DNA of 27,471 nt from JBEKIK01 sp050013075 (GTDB lineage Bacteria > Planctomycetota > Planctomycetia > Pirellulales > Thermoguttaceae): positions 1 through 27,471 of the forward strand of contig JBEKFZ010000058.1 in the NCBI GenBank assembly GCA_050013075.1. The letters are read 5' to 3'. The position numbers and the translations under genes were made by a program. Every line of letters starts with the position of its first letter. Positions within the stretch are counted from its first letter, which is position 1. Below are positions 1 to 7,983 of the stretch, piece by piece. Under the pieces are notes generated by a model. That model saw only the letters and a program-made list of their open reading frames with translations, was not told the origin of the DNA and did not search any database.

Positions 1-570
1 GACAAACGATTCACTGAAATCCCTTTATCACATAGTGTTTTTTACTCTTTCCAGCGTTTTTCAGTAGTTATCGAAATCATCCTAAATTGGAAACTGGGCT
101 AGTTGGGCATTTTTTAGGAAAGTGCAGGTTTCTTGGCAAAAAGAGACATTCATCGATAGTGTCGCATCTTACACTGAATGCTCTTGGATCGACCAATGTT
201 AGTGCCCTTTTTATAACGCCAAGACAATTATTTTGGGGGTCGAGAATTCTCCCTAAAATTCCAGAAACAATCGCTTTTTTACTTGGTTATACGGCAAAAA
301 ATAGATTATATTGATTTTATTAGCAATAGGGTTTCGGGCATAAGCAGCTTGTTGGCAAATGGATGGTTATTTGGCACTGTGTAGGTTTGTCGAATTGCTG
401 CCATGCCGGCCAGCTTTATTTCAGCAGACTCAAGAAATGCCCGTGCAATTGCAGCAATAAAATTGCCGTAACACATTTATGAAAGATAGAGTTCTTTCGG
501 CATTGGCATCAATCACGGGAAAATTTCAACAGAGTTTGTTTCCTGTTGAAAAAACAATAATGGGAGTAAA
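1..570. other. AT-rich non-coding stretch upstream of the fucosidase gene
   Basis: No convincing gene is seen on either strand. One plus-strand open frame (87-314, 75 codons) lacks a ribosome-binding site, recognisable motifs and a neighbour it could belong to, so I treat it as chance. The only structure I can support is the inverted repeat at 524-551, listed separately, just before the fucosidase start. The gene to the left of the window is not visible. Confidence 0.5.
524..551 (+). promoter_or_regulatory. 9-bp perfect inverted repeat before the fucosidase gene
   Basis: TTTCAACAG (524-532) and CTGTTGAAA (543-551) are perfect reverse complements separated by 10 nt. The repeat ends about ten bases before the GGGAG ribosome-binding site (562-566) of the fucosidase. 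It could be an operator for a sugar-responsive repressor or an mRNA hairpin in the leader. The symmetry is seen directly; the role is inferred. Confidence 0.45.
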
Positions 571-576
571 TTGCTC

Positions 577-3156
577 ATGAAGGCAAAGTTTTTCCAGTCT
601 ATTTTATCGATTGTTATCTTGGCGGTAATTGCCTCATCGGTCTACGCCACCGACCTGTCGGTTTTAAAGCAGGACTATGTAGATCAACAGTACGGCCTGT
701 TCCTGCACTACAACATGGGAACCTATGTCAATCAGGAATGGACTCATTCCGTCCCGATGTCGAGCATAAATACTTTCAGTCCTACGGCCGGACTGGTAAA
801 CACCGATCAATGGGCCGCCACGGCCGTGGCGGCTGGAATGAAATACGGCGTACTTACGACCAAACATCACGACGGCTTCGCCCTGTGGGACACCACCAAC
901 AGCACGTACGACATTGCCAGCACCAGTTGGTACGCCACCTATCACCAGGACATCGTGGGCTCATTTGTCAATTCCTTTCGCAACGCGGGATTGGGAGTCG
1001 GTTTATACTACTCGTTCTGGGACAAATACAACGGCATAGGTATAACGCCATACTATTCGGATGACGCAACCCTTGGACGAAAGAGTTCCGCCGACGCCAC
1101 TGCCTATGTCAAGTCGGAAATCAGTCAACTGCTAACCAACTACGGGCAGATCGACGTGCTTTGGGTCGACGGCTGGGGATGGGCGAATACAAGTCAAGGC
1201 TGTCCATATTCAGATGTAAATTATGCGGATGTCTATAGTTACATTCATACGAATTGGCCAAACACATTGCTCGTAAATAACATTAATGAGGGGAACACGA
1301 ATCATACCGACGTCATCGACTATGAGACCCAGTTTTCCGGTCAGATGCCGCCGGTTGGAAACACCATACCGAGCGAAGGCAACGCCACCTTGCGAAGCGA
1401 TAATGGTTGGTTCTATACGGGTAGTCCGCCATCCAGCGTGGGATATAAATCCGCTTCGTATGTAGGCGCTGTAGTCCTTATGATGAATTCCCGCAATGCG
1501 AGTTATTTGCTCGATGTCCCGCCGGACACAACAGGCACAATTCCAACCGCCGCGGTAACCCGCTTGACGGACATAAAGGCTTATTTGGCCGTTACCCCGA
1601 AACTACGCACGGGAAACATGGTTTATGGAAAAACGGCCACGCAAAGCAGCACCGACACCGCCTGGGGCGGCCACGCAGCCAGCCTGGCTACAAATACTGA
1701 CAGAACCGACTTCACACATACCAATTCAGTTACAGATTTTAATCCTTGGTGGAAGATAGACTTGACGGGCACATCCTCGAACACGTCCATCGAAGAAATC
1801 GAAATCTTCAATCGCGTCACTGAATGCGGGGGACGGTTGCGCGATATCACGGTCGATGTCTTGGCGGCCGACGGGACAACAGTTGTGTGGTCTTCCGGTT
1901 TGCTCAATCCAAACAACTCCATGGGCGGCGGGGCCAGCGATTACGCAAACGGCCCGACTCGCCTCTGCGTATTTGCCAATAACGGCGTTCCCGTCTTGGG
2001 ACGATATGTCCGCGTCACCCGCACGGGAAATACGCCGGACTCCGGCGATACTACCGTCGCCCAGTTGGATGACCACCGCGATTTGAGTCTATCGGACGTT
2101 GAAGTCTATGCCGCTCGCCCGAACGCCATAACATGGACAGGCTCTGCCAGCGGCGTCTGGGACGTGAACACTACGGCAAACTGGTTTAACAACGTCGCCT
2201 TGATAGCCGACAAGTATCACGTCTCTCCCACGGCGGATTCCGTTTCCTTTAGCGACTCTTATGACAACGTATATGGCAACGCCTTCGCACCAACCACCAC
2301 GACTGTCACACTGAATACAACCGTCTCGCCGTCCACGGTTGTCTTCGATGCTAACACCCTGAATTACACCCTCAGCGGCACAGGCGGCATCTCCGGCGGC
2401 ACAAGCCTGGTTAAAACCGGCTCCGGCACGGTGACTATCTCAACCGCCAACGGTTACACCGGCGGCACAATACTCAACGGCGGCACTCTCTCCATCAATT
2501 CCGATGCCGCGCTTGGCGCCGCTGCCGGCACTGTAACCATTAACAAGACCGGATCGGCCTCAGCGGTGCTCAAAATCACTAGCACCTTTGCCTTGGCCAA
2601 TAATCGGCCTATTGAGGTCGGCGCCGGCGGCGGCGCGATCGAGGTGCTCGGGTCAACCAATACCCTAACCGTGGCACCGCTGTCCACTACTGCTGTTACT
2701 TTTAACGGTCCACTCACGGTTCAGGGCGGCGGCACGCTAACCCTCAATTTAGTAAGCGCCCCAACTATCACTGCCCCGCAGACTTTGACTATTGCCGGAG
2801 GTGTCACGCCCACCACATTGAACGTCGGTGGAACGGCTGATCCGTTCACCAGCGGCGCGGTCAGTATGGACGTAGTCAACAACGGCAACCTCAACATTAC
2901 CGCAGGCTCGAAAAAGATCGGCGCTCTGTCCGGCACAGGCAACACATCGCTGGCTGGCAATACGCAACTGACCGTCGACTCACTATTTCAAAACATCTTG
3001 AGCATCGGCGCCGGATCCACTTTGAACATCACTCCATTAGAAGGCGGTTCGCTACCGGGCAGCGGTTCGATGTCTGAGGTTCCCGAACCGTCCACATGGG
3101 CAATGCTCATGCTGGCCGCCATGGGAATGGGCATATATTGGCGTTGCAACCGATAA
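577..3156 (+). CDS. Secreted alpha-L-fucosidase-like glycoside hydrolase (GH29) with discoidin-like domain, beta-strand repeats and PEP-CTERM tail
   Basis: Predicted to remove terminal alpha-L-fucose (or the related L-galactose) from polysaccharides outside the cytoplasm. The ATG at 577 gives a clean signal peptide (MKAKFF then a hydrophobic run ending SSVYA); an in-frame TTG at 571 is a less likely start. Residues about 25-330 look like a GH29 barrel: YGLFLHYNMGTYVNQEW, then TTKHHDGFALWD, then VLWVDGW with Asp198 in the place of the GH29 nucleophile. Residues about 348-510 resemble an F5/8 type C (discoidin) carbohydrate-binding domain (ATQSSTDTAWGG, WWKIDL). Residues about 590-800 are Gly/Thr-rich, with the autotransporter-associated repeat signature LVKTGSGTVTISTANGYTGG. 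The last 25 residues (VPEPSTWAM, hydrophobic stretch, WRCNR) are a PEP-CTERM sorting signal, pointing to exosortase-dependent surface processing. The exact substrate is not shown by the sequence. Confidence 0.82.
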   Translation: MKAKFFQSILSIVILAVIASSVYATDLSVLKQDYVDQQYGLFLHYNMGTYVNQEWTHSVPMSSINTFSPTAGLVNTDQWAATAVAAGMKYGVLTTKHHDGFALWDTTNSTYDIASTSWYATYHQDIVGSFVNSFRNAGLGVGLYYSFWDKYNGIGITPYYSDDATLGRKSSADATAYVKSEISQLLTNYGQIDVLWVDGWGWANTSQGCPYSDVNYADVYSYIHTNWPNTLLVNNINEGNTNHTDVIDYETQFSGQMPPVGNTIPSEGNATLRSDNGWFYTGSPPSSVGYKSASYVGAVVLMMNSRNASYLLDVPPDTTGTIPTAAVTRLTDIKAYLAVTPKLRTGNMVYGKTATQSSTDTAWGGHAASLATNTDRTDFTHTNSVTDFNPWWKIDLTGTSSNTSIEEIEIFNRVTECGGRLRDITVDVLAADGTTVVWSSGLLNPNNSMGGGASDYANGPTRLCVFANNGVPVLGRYVRVTRTGNTPDSGDTTVAQLDDHRDLSLSDVEVYAARPNAITWTGSASGVWDVNTTANWFNNVALIADKYHVSPTADSVSFSDSYDNVYGNAFAPTTTTVTLNTTVSPSTVVFDANTLNYTLSGTGGISGGTSLVKTGSGTVTISTANGYTGGTILNGGTLSINSDAALGAAAGTVTINKTGSASAVLKITSTFALANNRPIEVGAGGGAIEVLGSTNTLTVAPLSTTAVTFNGPLTVQGGGTLTLNLVSAPTITAPQTLTIAGGVTPTTLNVGGTADPFTSGAVSMDVVNNGNLNITAGSKKIGALSGTGNTSLAGNTQLTVDSLFQNILSIGAGSTLNITPLEGGSLPGSGSMSEVPEPSTWAMLMLAAMGMGIYWRCNR

Positions 3157-3350
3157 TATCCCCCTGACGCGGAGTTAAGGATTTTGAGATAAGGGGGAAG
3201 TCCAAGTATCTTTTGCTCCTCTTTCCCATTTACCGGTATTCTTTCCATACTGCTATTGCATTTTACGGCTACCCCTCGGGCGATAGCCTGCCGAAAAACA
3301 TTTCCCGCACCACCAAAAAATCCCTTGATTTCACAATTAGCCCCCTCTAC

Positions 3351-3379
3351 TTGTTAGAGTTTTACAAACATCTTATATT
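3351..3379 (+). promoter_or_regulatory. Candidate sigma70-type promoter of galK
   Basis: TTGTTA (3351-3356), a 17-nt spacer and TATATT (3374-3379) match the -35/-10 consensus at 4 of 6 and 5 of 6 positions. They lie about 55 nt before the galactokinase ATG, in the 277-bp gap between the fucosidase and galK. The rest of the gap shows no gene. Confidence 0.35.
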
Positions 3380-3433
3380 TGATTCCAATCTAGATGCCGA
3401 CCAACCTTAACCCCTTATACCCCAATTATTACC

Positions 3434-4573
3434 ATGGCAATCGAAAAAAAAGACATTCAGCGGCATTTTGAGCAAAAACTCGGCCGAAAACCCAAGTGGA
3501 TCGTCCGTGCACCGGGCAGGGTGAATCTGATCGGCGAGCACACCGATTACAACGACGGCTTTGTCTTCCCACTGGCCATCGATCGGGCGGTGTGGATCGC
3601 ACTGGAGCCGCGGGACGACCGCAAGGTGGTCGTTCATTCCATCGACTATAAAGAAAGCGGCGAATTCTCCTTAGACGCGTTAAAAAACACCAAAAGCGGT
3701 TGGATCGAATACCTGAAGGGCACGGCATGGAGTCTACAGGACGCCGGTCATCGCCTATGCGGTTGGGAAGGCGTGCTTGCCGGCGACGTGCCTTTGGGGG
3801 CCGGCCTTTCGTCCTCGGCCGCCTTGGAAATGGCTACTGCCCGGGCCTTCGCCGTCGCATCCGATCTTCCTTGGGAACCCGCCCCAATGGCGCTCTTGGG
3901 ACAGCGCGCGGAAAACAAATGGGTGGGCGTGAACTGCGGCATCATGGACCAGATGATTTCGGCCGCCGGTAAGGCCGGTCACGCCTTGCTTATCGATTGC
4001 CGCGACTTGCATACCGAACTTGTTCCTCTGCCGCCCGGCGTGGCAGTGGTGGTGCTCGATACATCCACTCGGCGCGGCCTGGTTGATTCAAAATACAACG
4101 AGCGCCGCTCGCAGTGCGAAGCCGCTGCCAAATTTTTCAAAGTAAAGGCCCTGCGCGACGTGAGCATGGAAAGATTCCTCAAGGAGGCCGACGGCTTGGA
4201 GCCAGTCACCCGCCGCCGGGCGTTGCACGTCATCGGCGAGAACCAGCGGACCGTGAAAGCCGCCGAGGTCATGCGCCGCGGCGACGCCGCCGCCCTCGGC
4301 AAATTGATGAACCAAAGCCACGAGGACTTGCGCGATAATTTCGAGGTTTCCAGCGACGCGCTGAATGCGATGGTCGATAACGCCCGGACGCACAAGGCTT
4401 GTTACGGCGCCCGCATGACAGGGGCCGGTTTCGGCGGTTGCGCAATGGCGCTTATCAAGGCCCAAGACGCCGAGGATTTTGTCCGGCACACCGCCGGCGG
4501 GTATGAGAAACAAACCGGCCACAAACCGGCCGTGTACGTATGCCAGGCCACCAACGGGGCGGAAGTGGTTTAA
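3434..4573 (+). CDS. galK: Galactokinase
   Basis: Phosphorylates D-galactose at C1 with ATP, the entry step of the Leloir pathway, in the cytoplasm. It is a GHMP-family kinase of 379 aa, the usual size. The galactokinase signature GRVNLIGEHTDYNDGF lies at about residues 28-43 (sugar binding), the ATP-binding loop PLGAGLSSSAALE at about 120-132, and the C-terminal GHMP motif MTGAGFGGCA at about 327-336. The start at 3434 has no clear Shine-Dalgarno site but places the family N-terminus correctly. No galT, galE or galM is adjacent; the next gene works on GDP-sugars, so this may be a general sugar-activation locus. A different anomeric sugar kinase of the GHMP family cannot be fully excluded. 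Confidence 0.9.
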   Translation: MAIEKKDIQRHFEQKLGRKPKWIVRAPGRVNLIGEHTDYNDGFVFPLAIDRAVWIALEPRDDRKVVVHSIDYKESGEFSLDALKNTKSGWIEYLKGTAWSLQDAGHRLCGWEGVLAGDVPLGAGLSSSAALEMATARAFAVASDLPWEPAPMALLGQRAENKWVGVNCGIMDQMISAAGKAGHALLIDCRDLHTELVPLPPGVAVVVLDTSTRRGLVDSKYNERRSQCEAAAKFFKVKALRDVSMERFLKEADGLEPVTRRRALHVIGENQRTVKAAEVMRRGDAAALGKLMNQSHEDLRDNFEVSSDALNAMVDNARTHKACYGARMTGAGFGGCAMALIKAQDAEDFVRHTAGGYEKQTGHKPAVYVCQATNGAEVV

Positions 4574-4581
4574 GTATTTAG

Positions 4582-4603
4582 CCCGCCGTGAATACACGGC
4601 GGG
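4582..4603 (+). terminator. 9-bp GC-rich hairpin after galK
   Basis: CCCGCCGTG (4582-4590) and CACGGCGGG (4595-4603) form a perfect 9-bp stem with the tetraloop AATA, nine bases after the galK stop. No T-run follows, so it is not a textbook intrinsic terminator. It could instead protect the galK mRNA 3' end or separate it from the following GDP-sugar operon. Confidence 0.5.
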
Positions 4604-4648
4604 GTATGATGCGATTCCAAGACAAGTTCCTTATAATCGGAGATAATC

Positions 4649-5632
4649 ATGAAAGACCAGTTAATTGTGGTAAACGGCGGCGGCGGGTTTATCGGGGGTA
4701 ATCTTGTCGCCGACCTGCGCAGGCAGGGTTACAAAAAAATCCGCGCCATCGATATCAAGCCCTATCACGAGTGGTATCAAAAATTCGACGATGTGGAAAA
4801 TCTCGTCTTGGATCTGAATTTAAAGGAATCGTGCGAGCGGGCCGCACAGGGAGCGCACACGGTTTACAATCTGGCCGCGAACATGGGCGGCATGGGATTT
4901 ATCGAAAACAACAAGGCCCTGTGCATGCTTTCCGTGCTGATAAACACGCAAATGCTGCAGGCCGCGGTGAAGGTCGGGGTCGAGCGATACTTCTACTCAT
5001 CTTCGGCCTGCGTTTACAACGCCGACAAACAGAAGGACGTAAACGTCACGGCCTTGAAGGAAGAAGACGCCTACCCGGCCATGCCCGAGGACGGCTACGG
5101 CTGGGAAAAGCTGTTTTCCGAGCGGATGTGCCGCCACTTCCGCGAAGATTACGGACTTTGGGTCCGCATTTCCCGATTCCACAACGTCTACGGCCCGTTC
5201 GGCACCTGGGACGGCGGGCGCGAAAAGGCCCCGGCCGCCATCTGCCGAAAGGTCATTGATGCCAAGGTCAACGGCAAAAATGAGATCAACATCTGGGGCG
5301 ACGGCAAGCAAACCCGCAGCTTCATGTACATCGACGACTGCCTAAAAGGCATCCAAATGCTGTTGGCAAGCAACGTCCTTGAACCGTTGAACATTGGATC
5401 GAGCGAACTGGTAAGCATCAATCAGATGGTCGATATGGTCGAGAAAATCGCCGGCGTGAAACTCAAGCGAACCTACGACTTAAGCGCTCCGAAGGGCGTG
5501 CGCGGGCGCAACAGCGACAACACGCTGATTAAAAAATTGCTCGGTTGGGAACCGAACACCAAACTGTACGACGGCTTGGAAAAAACCTACGCCTGGATCT
5601 ACGACGAATATATGAAATTGCACAAAAAGTAG
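4649..5632 (+). CDS. GDP-mannose 3,5-epimerase-like NAD-dependent sugar epimerase
   Basis: An extended short-chain dehydrogenase/reductase acting on a nucleotide sugar. The NAD-binding loop NGGGGFIGGN is at residues 9-18, the catalytic Ser segment SSSACVY near 116-122 and the Tyr-x-x-x-Lys motif YGWEK near 149-153. Several blocks match plant-type GDP-mannose 3,5-epimerase closely: NMGGMGFIENN, YGPFGTWDGGREKAPAA, WGDGKQTRSF and GVRGRNSDNTLIKKLLGW. That enzyme turns GDP-D-mannose into GDP-L-galactose or GDP-L-gulose. The GGAGA site (4639-4643) supports the start. The stop is 4 nt from a GDP-mannose-forming gene, which would supply the substrate, so the pair makes biochemical sense. Other UDP- or GDP-sugar epimerases remain possible, but the GME-type blocks make this the best call. 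Confidence 0.8.
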   Translation: MKDQLIVVNGGGGFIGGNLVADLRRQGYKKIRAIDIKPYHEWYQKFDDVENLVLDLNLKESCERAAQGAHTVYNLAANMGGMGFIENNKALCMLSVLINTQMLQAAVKVGVERYFYSSSACVYNADKQKDVNVTALKEEDAYPAMPEDGYGWEKLFSERMCRHFREDYGLWVRISRFHNVYGPFGTWDGGREKAPAAICRKVIDAKVNGKNEINIWGDGKQTRSFMYIDDCLKGIQMLLASNVLEPLNIGSSELVSINQMVDMVEKIAGVKLKRTYDLSAPKGVRGRNSDNTLIKKLLGWEPNTKLYDGLEKTYAWIYDEYMKLHKK

Positions 5633-5636
5633 GTTT

Positions 5637-6731
5637 ATGCGATATGCCTTGATAATCGCCGGCGGATCGGGAACCCGGCTTTGGCCGATGAGCCGCGCCG
5701 GCTTGCCCAAGCAACTCATCCCCTTCATTGGCGGCAAGAGCCTGTTGGAAATCTCTTTCCAGCGGCTGGAAGGGCTGATTCCGGCCTCGCGGCGTTACGT
5801 CTGCGCCGGAGTGAAGCACCGCGATGCCATCCTTGCGGCTTTACCGGCCCTGGAAAAAGGGAATTTCCTGGGCGAACCGATGGGCCGCGACACGCTCAAC
5901 GCCATCGGACTAGGCGCCGCCGTTTTGGCCGCCAAAGATCCGCAAGCAGTGTTTGCCGTGCTTACGGCCGATCACCTGATCGAGCCGGTCGATGAATTTC
6001 AGAAGATCATCGACCGCGGATTTGCCCTGGTCGAGGGGCATCCGCAAACCCTGGTCACTTTCGGCATCGCTCCCACCGGACCGGCCACCGGTTACGGGTA
6101 TCTGGAGCTGGGCGATTCGATTCCGGGCGGGGCGTACGTAGTAAGGCAAATAAAGGAAAAACCTCCTCCGGCCACGGCTGAAAAATACTTCCGCAAAGGA
6201 CCGCAGGCTTATTTGTGGAACAGCGGCATGTTCGTTTGGTCCGCCGCCACGATGCTGGATTGCATCAGTCGTTTGGAACCGGAGGTTTATGCGGGCATTA
6301 CGGCCATCGCCCGGGCCTGGGACACTTCGCAAAGAGACGAGACGATTGCCAAAATTTACCCCATGCTGAAGAAAATCAGCATAGACTACGCCGTCATGGA
6401 ACCGGCCTCGCGCCTGGCTGAAGTCCGCGTGGCCGCCATTCCCATGCCGCTGGATTGGCTGGACATCGGTTCGTGGCCCTCATTCGCCCAAACCTGCCCC
6501 CACGACGAAAACGGCAACGCCCTTGCCGCCAAAAAACATATATTGTCGGAAACCTCGAATTGCCTGGTGGCTTCCAGCGAGCCGGACCATCTGATCGCCA
6601 TGATGGGATGCCTGGACCTGATCGTGATCCATACCAAGAATGCCACCTTGATCTGTCCGGCTGACAAAGCCGAGAATATCAAGGATATATATAATACAAT
6701 AGGAAAACAATTCGGCGGGGAATTTACCTGA
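5637..6731 (+). CDS. manC: Mannose-1-phosphate guanylyltransferase
   Basis: Makes GDP-mannose from mannose-1-phosphate and GTP in the cytoplasm. The N-terminal nucleotidyltransferase signature GGSGTRLWPMSRAGLPKQ sits at about residues 9-26. The metal/substrate region VLTADHLI follows near residue 105, and LWNSGMFVW and LDWLDIGSWPSF are typical of the family further on. At 364 aa it is the short form, lacking the C-terminal phosphomannose isomerase domain of bifunctional ManC/AlgA proteins. It begins 4 nt after the epimerase stop, so the two are almost certainly co-transcribed and functionally linked. phoU follows 8 nt later. Family assignment is firm; the gene symbol is given by family. Confidence 0.88.
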   Translation: MRYALIIAGGSGTRLWPMSRAGLPKQLIPFIGGKSLLEISFQRLEGLIPASRRYVCAGVKHRDAILAALPALEKGNFLGEPMGRDTLNAIGLGAAVLAAKDPQAVFAVLTADHLIEPVDEFQKIIDRGFALVEGHPQTLVTFGIAPTGPATGYGYLELGDSIPGGAYVVRQIKEKPPPATAEKYFRKGPQAYLWNSGMFVWSAATMLDCISRLEPEVYAGITAIARAWDTSQRDETIAKIYPMLKKISIDYAVMEPASRLAEVRVAAIPMPLDWLDIGSWPSFAQTCPHDENGNALAAKKHILSETSNCLVASSEPDHLIAMMGCLDLIVIHTKNATLICPADKAENIKDIYNTIGKQFGGEFT

Positions 6732-6739
6732 GGTGAATC

Positions 6740-7399
6740 ATGTCGGTGCATTTGCAGCGGGAAATCGACAAGCTGAAAAAATCCCTTTTGTCGTTGTGCG
6801 CCTTGGTCGAGGATCAGGTCCAGTCGGCGGTGCAGGCCGTTCTTAACCGCGACGAGGCCATGGCGCGCGAAATCGTCCAGCGCGATTTGAAGATAGACCA
6901 CCTCGAGGTCGAAGTCGAGGAAGAATGTCTAAAAACCCTGGCCTTGCACCAGCCGGTGGCTACCGATCTGAGGCTGATCATCTCGGCCTTGAAAATCAAT
7001 AACGATCTGGAGCGGATAGGCGACATGGCGGTGAATATCGCGCGGAAGGCCGTGGGCCTGGCCGCCGAGCCGCCCGTCGAGCTTACCTTCGATCTTACTG
7101 AAATGTGGTCGAAAACGCACGCCATGCTCCGCGACAGTCTTGATTCGCTGGTGAACATGGATAGCGCGCTTGCCCACAATGTTTGCGCCCGAGACGATGA
7201 AATCGACTCCATGAAGCACGCCTTCCGCGTGGAAATAGAGGATCGCATCCAACACAATCCGGAGAACGTCAAACAATATCTGCGGCTGATGGCAATCTCC
7301 CGCAACCTGGAACGCATCGCCGATCTGGCCACGAACATCGCCGAAGACGTGATTTACCTGGCCCAGGGTAAAATCATCCGCCATGGAGAAAACGGATGA
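6740..7399 (+). CDS. phoU: PhoU-type phosphate signalling regulator
   Basis: PhoU proteins are cytoplasmic helical-bundle metalloproteins that damp phosphate uptake by Pst and PhoR/PhoB signalling. The 219 aa contain two homologous three-helix halves. Both carry the acidic metal-binding pattern: INNDLERIGDMAVNIAR near residues 90-106 and SRNLERIADLATNIAED in the C-terminal half. A GAGGTGA site lies just upstream of the ATG, and the ManC stop is 8 nt away. No pstSCAB or phoBR gene is in the window, so this PhoU is separated from its usual partners and rides at the end of a GDP-sugar operon. Confidence 0.9.
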   Translation: MSVHLQREIDKLKKSLLSLCALVEDQVQSAVQAVLNRDEAMAREIVQRDLKIDHLEVEVEEECLKTLALHQPVATDLRLIISALKINNDLERIGDMAVNIARKAVGLAAEPPVELTFDLTEMWSKTHAMLRDSLDSLVNMDSALAHNVCARDDEIDSMKHAFRVEIEDRIQHNPENVKQYLRLMAISRNLERIADLATNIAEDVIYLAQGKIIRHGENG

Positions 7400-7450
7400 A
7401 ATAGCGGACCGTGGGCAGTGGACAATGGCACTAACCCCATAAAATTTTAA

Positions 7451-7891
7451 ATGGACATTTGGTCTTCATTACTCACATCGGTATTGCTCTTATCGGCCGC
7501 CTTGGGGTTAATGTATTGGCATGTGCTGAGTTGGCGCAGGGCGCAATTGGCCGATCTGGCCGCGGGCGAACTCGACTTCTATCGCCGCCAATTCCGCCGC
7601 CGCATACAAACCAGCGCGATGCTGGGCATCCTGGCGGTGCTGATCTTTGCCGGCGAGTTGCTTACAAAGTGGATAAATTCCCAAGTTTTTTTCATCATTT
7701 ATTGGGCAGCGGCGCTTTTACTGGTCATTTGGGTGGCATTATTGGCAGGCGCCGACATCTGGGCAACCCAATATCATTTCGGACAATTAAGGCAAAAATG
7801 CCTTATCGAACAGGCCAAGCTCCATGCCGAAATCCGCCGCGTTCAATCTGTCCGCGGAAACGGCAAACCGCCGGCAAAAAGGGAAACCTAA
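7451..7891 (+). CDS. Small membrane protein of unknown function
   Basis: I do not recognise a characterised family. The 146 aa contain three probable membrane helices, at about residues 5-23, 55-71 and 78-101. Between the first two is a basic, amphipathic segment (FYRRQFRRRIQTSAM), and the tail is polar and basic (about 108-146). It follows phoU by 51 nt on the same strand and ends before a strong hairpin, so it may be the last gene of that operon. No catalytic motif is visible. The start is the first ATG and gives a hydrophobic N-terminus without a cleavage site. Confidence 0.6.
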   Translation: MDIWSSLLTSVLLLSAALGLMYWHVLSWRRAQLADLAAGELDFYRRQFRRRIQTSAMLGILAVLIFAGELLTKWINSQVFFIIYWAAALLLVIWVALLAGADIWATQYHFGQLRQKCLIEQAKLHAEIRRVQSVRGNGKPPAKRET

Positions 7892-7953
7892 AAGTGATAA
7901 GTGGGCGGCGGGCGTCTTTCAATAAGACTGATCCCTTTTCCGGGATAACCACG

Positions 7954-7983
7954 AGGCGGCGCGGCTTCGGCAAGGCGCCGCTT
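7954..7983 (+). terminator. Hairpin between convergent genes
   Basis: AGGCGGCGC (7954-7962) pairs with GCGCCGCTT (7975-7983), allowing one G-T pair, around a GC-rich TTCG-containing loop. TATTTCTG follows on the plus strand. It lies between the convergent membrane-protein gene and the oligogalacturonate lyase gene and overlaps the lyase stop codon. A second small hairpin (ATCCC/GGGAT, about 7931-7945) precedes it. Confidence 0.5.

Noticed and set aside
87..314. 75-codon open frame near the left edge
   Set aside because: No ribosome-binding site, no motif and AT-rich sequence; the segment PKIPETI faintly recalls an HTH protein but not enough to call a gene or pseudogene.
3160..3197. CCCCCT/AGGGGG pair after the fucosidase
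   Set aside because: The loop is about 26 nt and no T-run follows, so a terminator call is not justified.
4632..4637. TATAAT before the epimerase gene
   Set aside because: It would place the transcript start inside the ribosome-binding site and has no -35 box.
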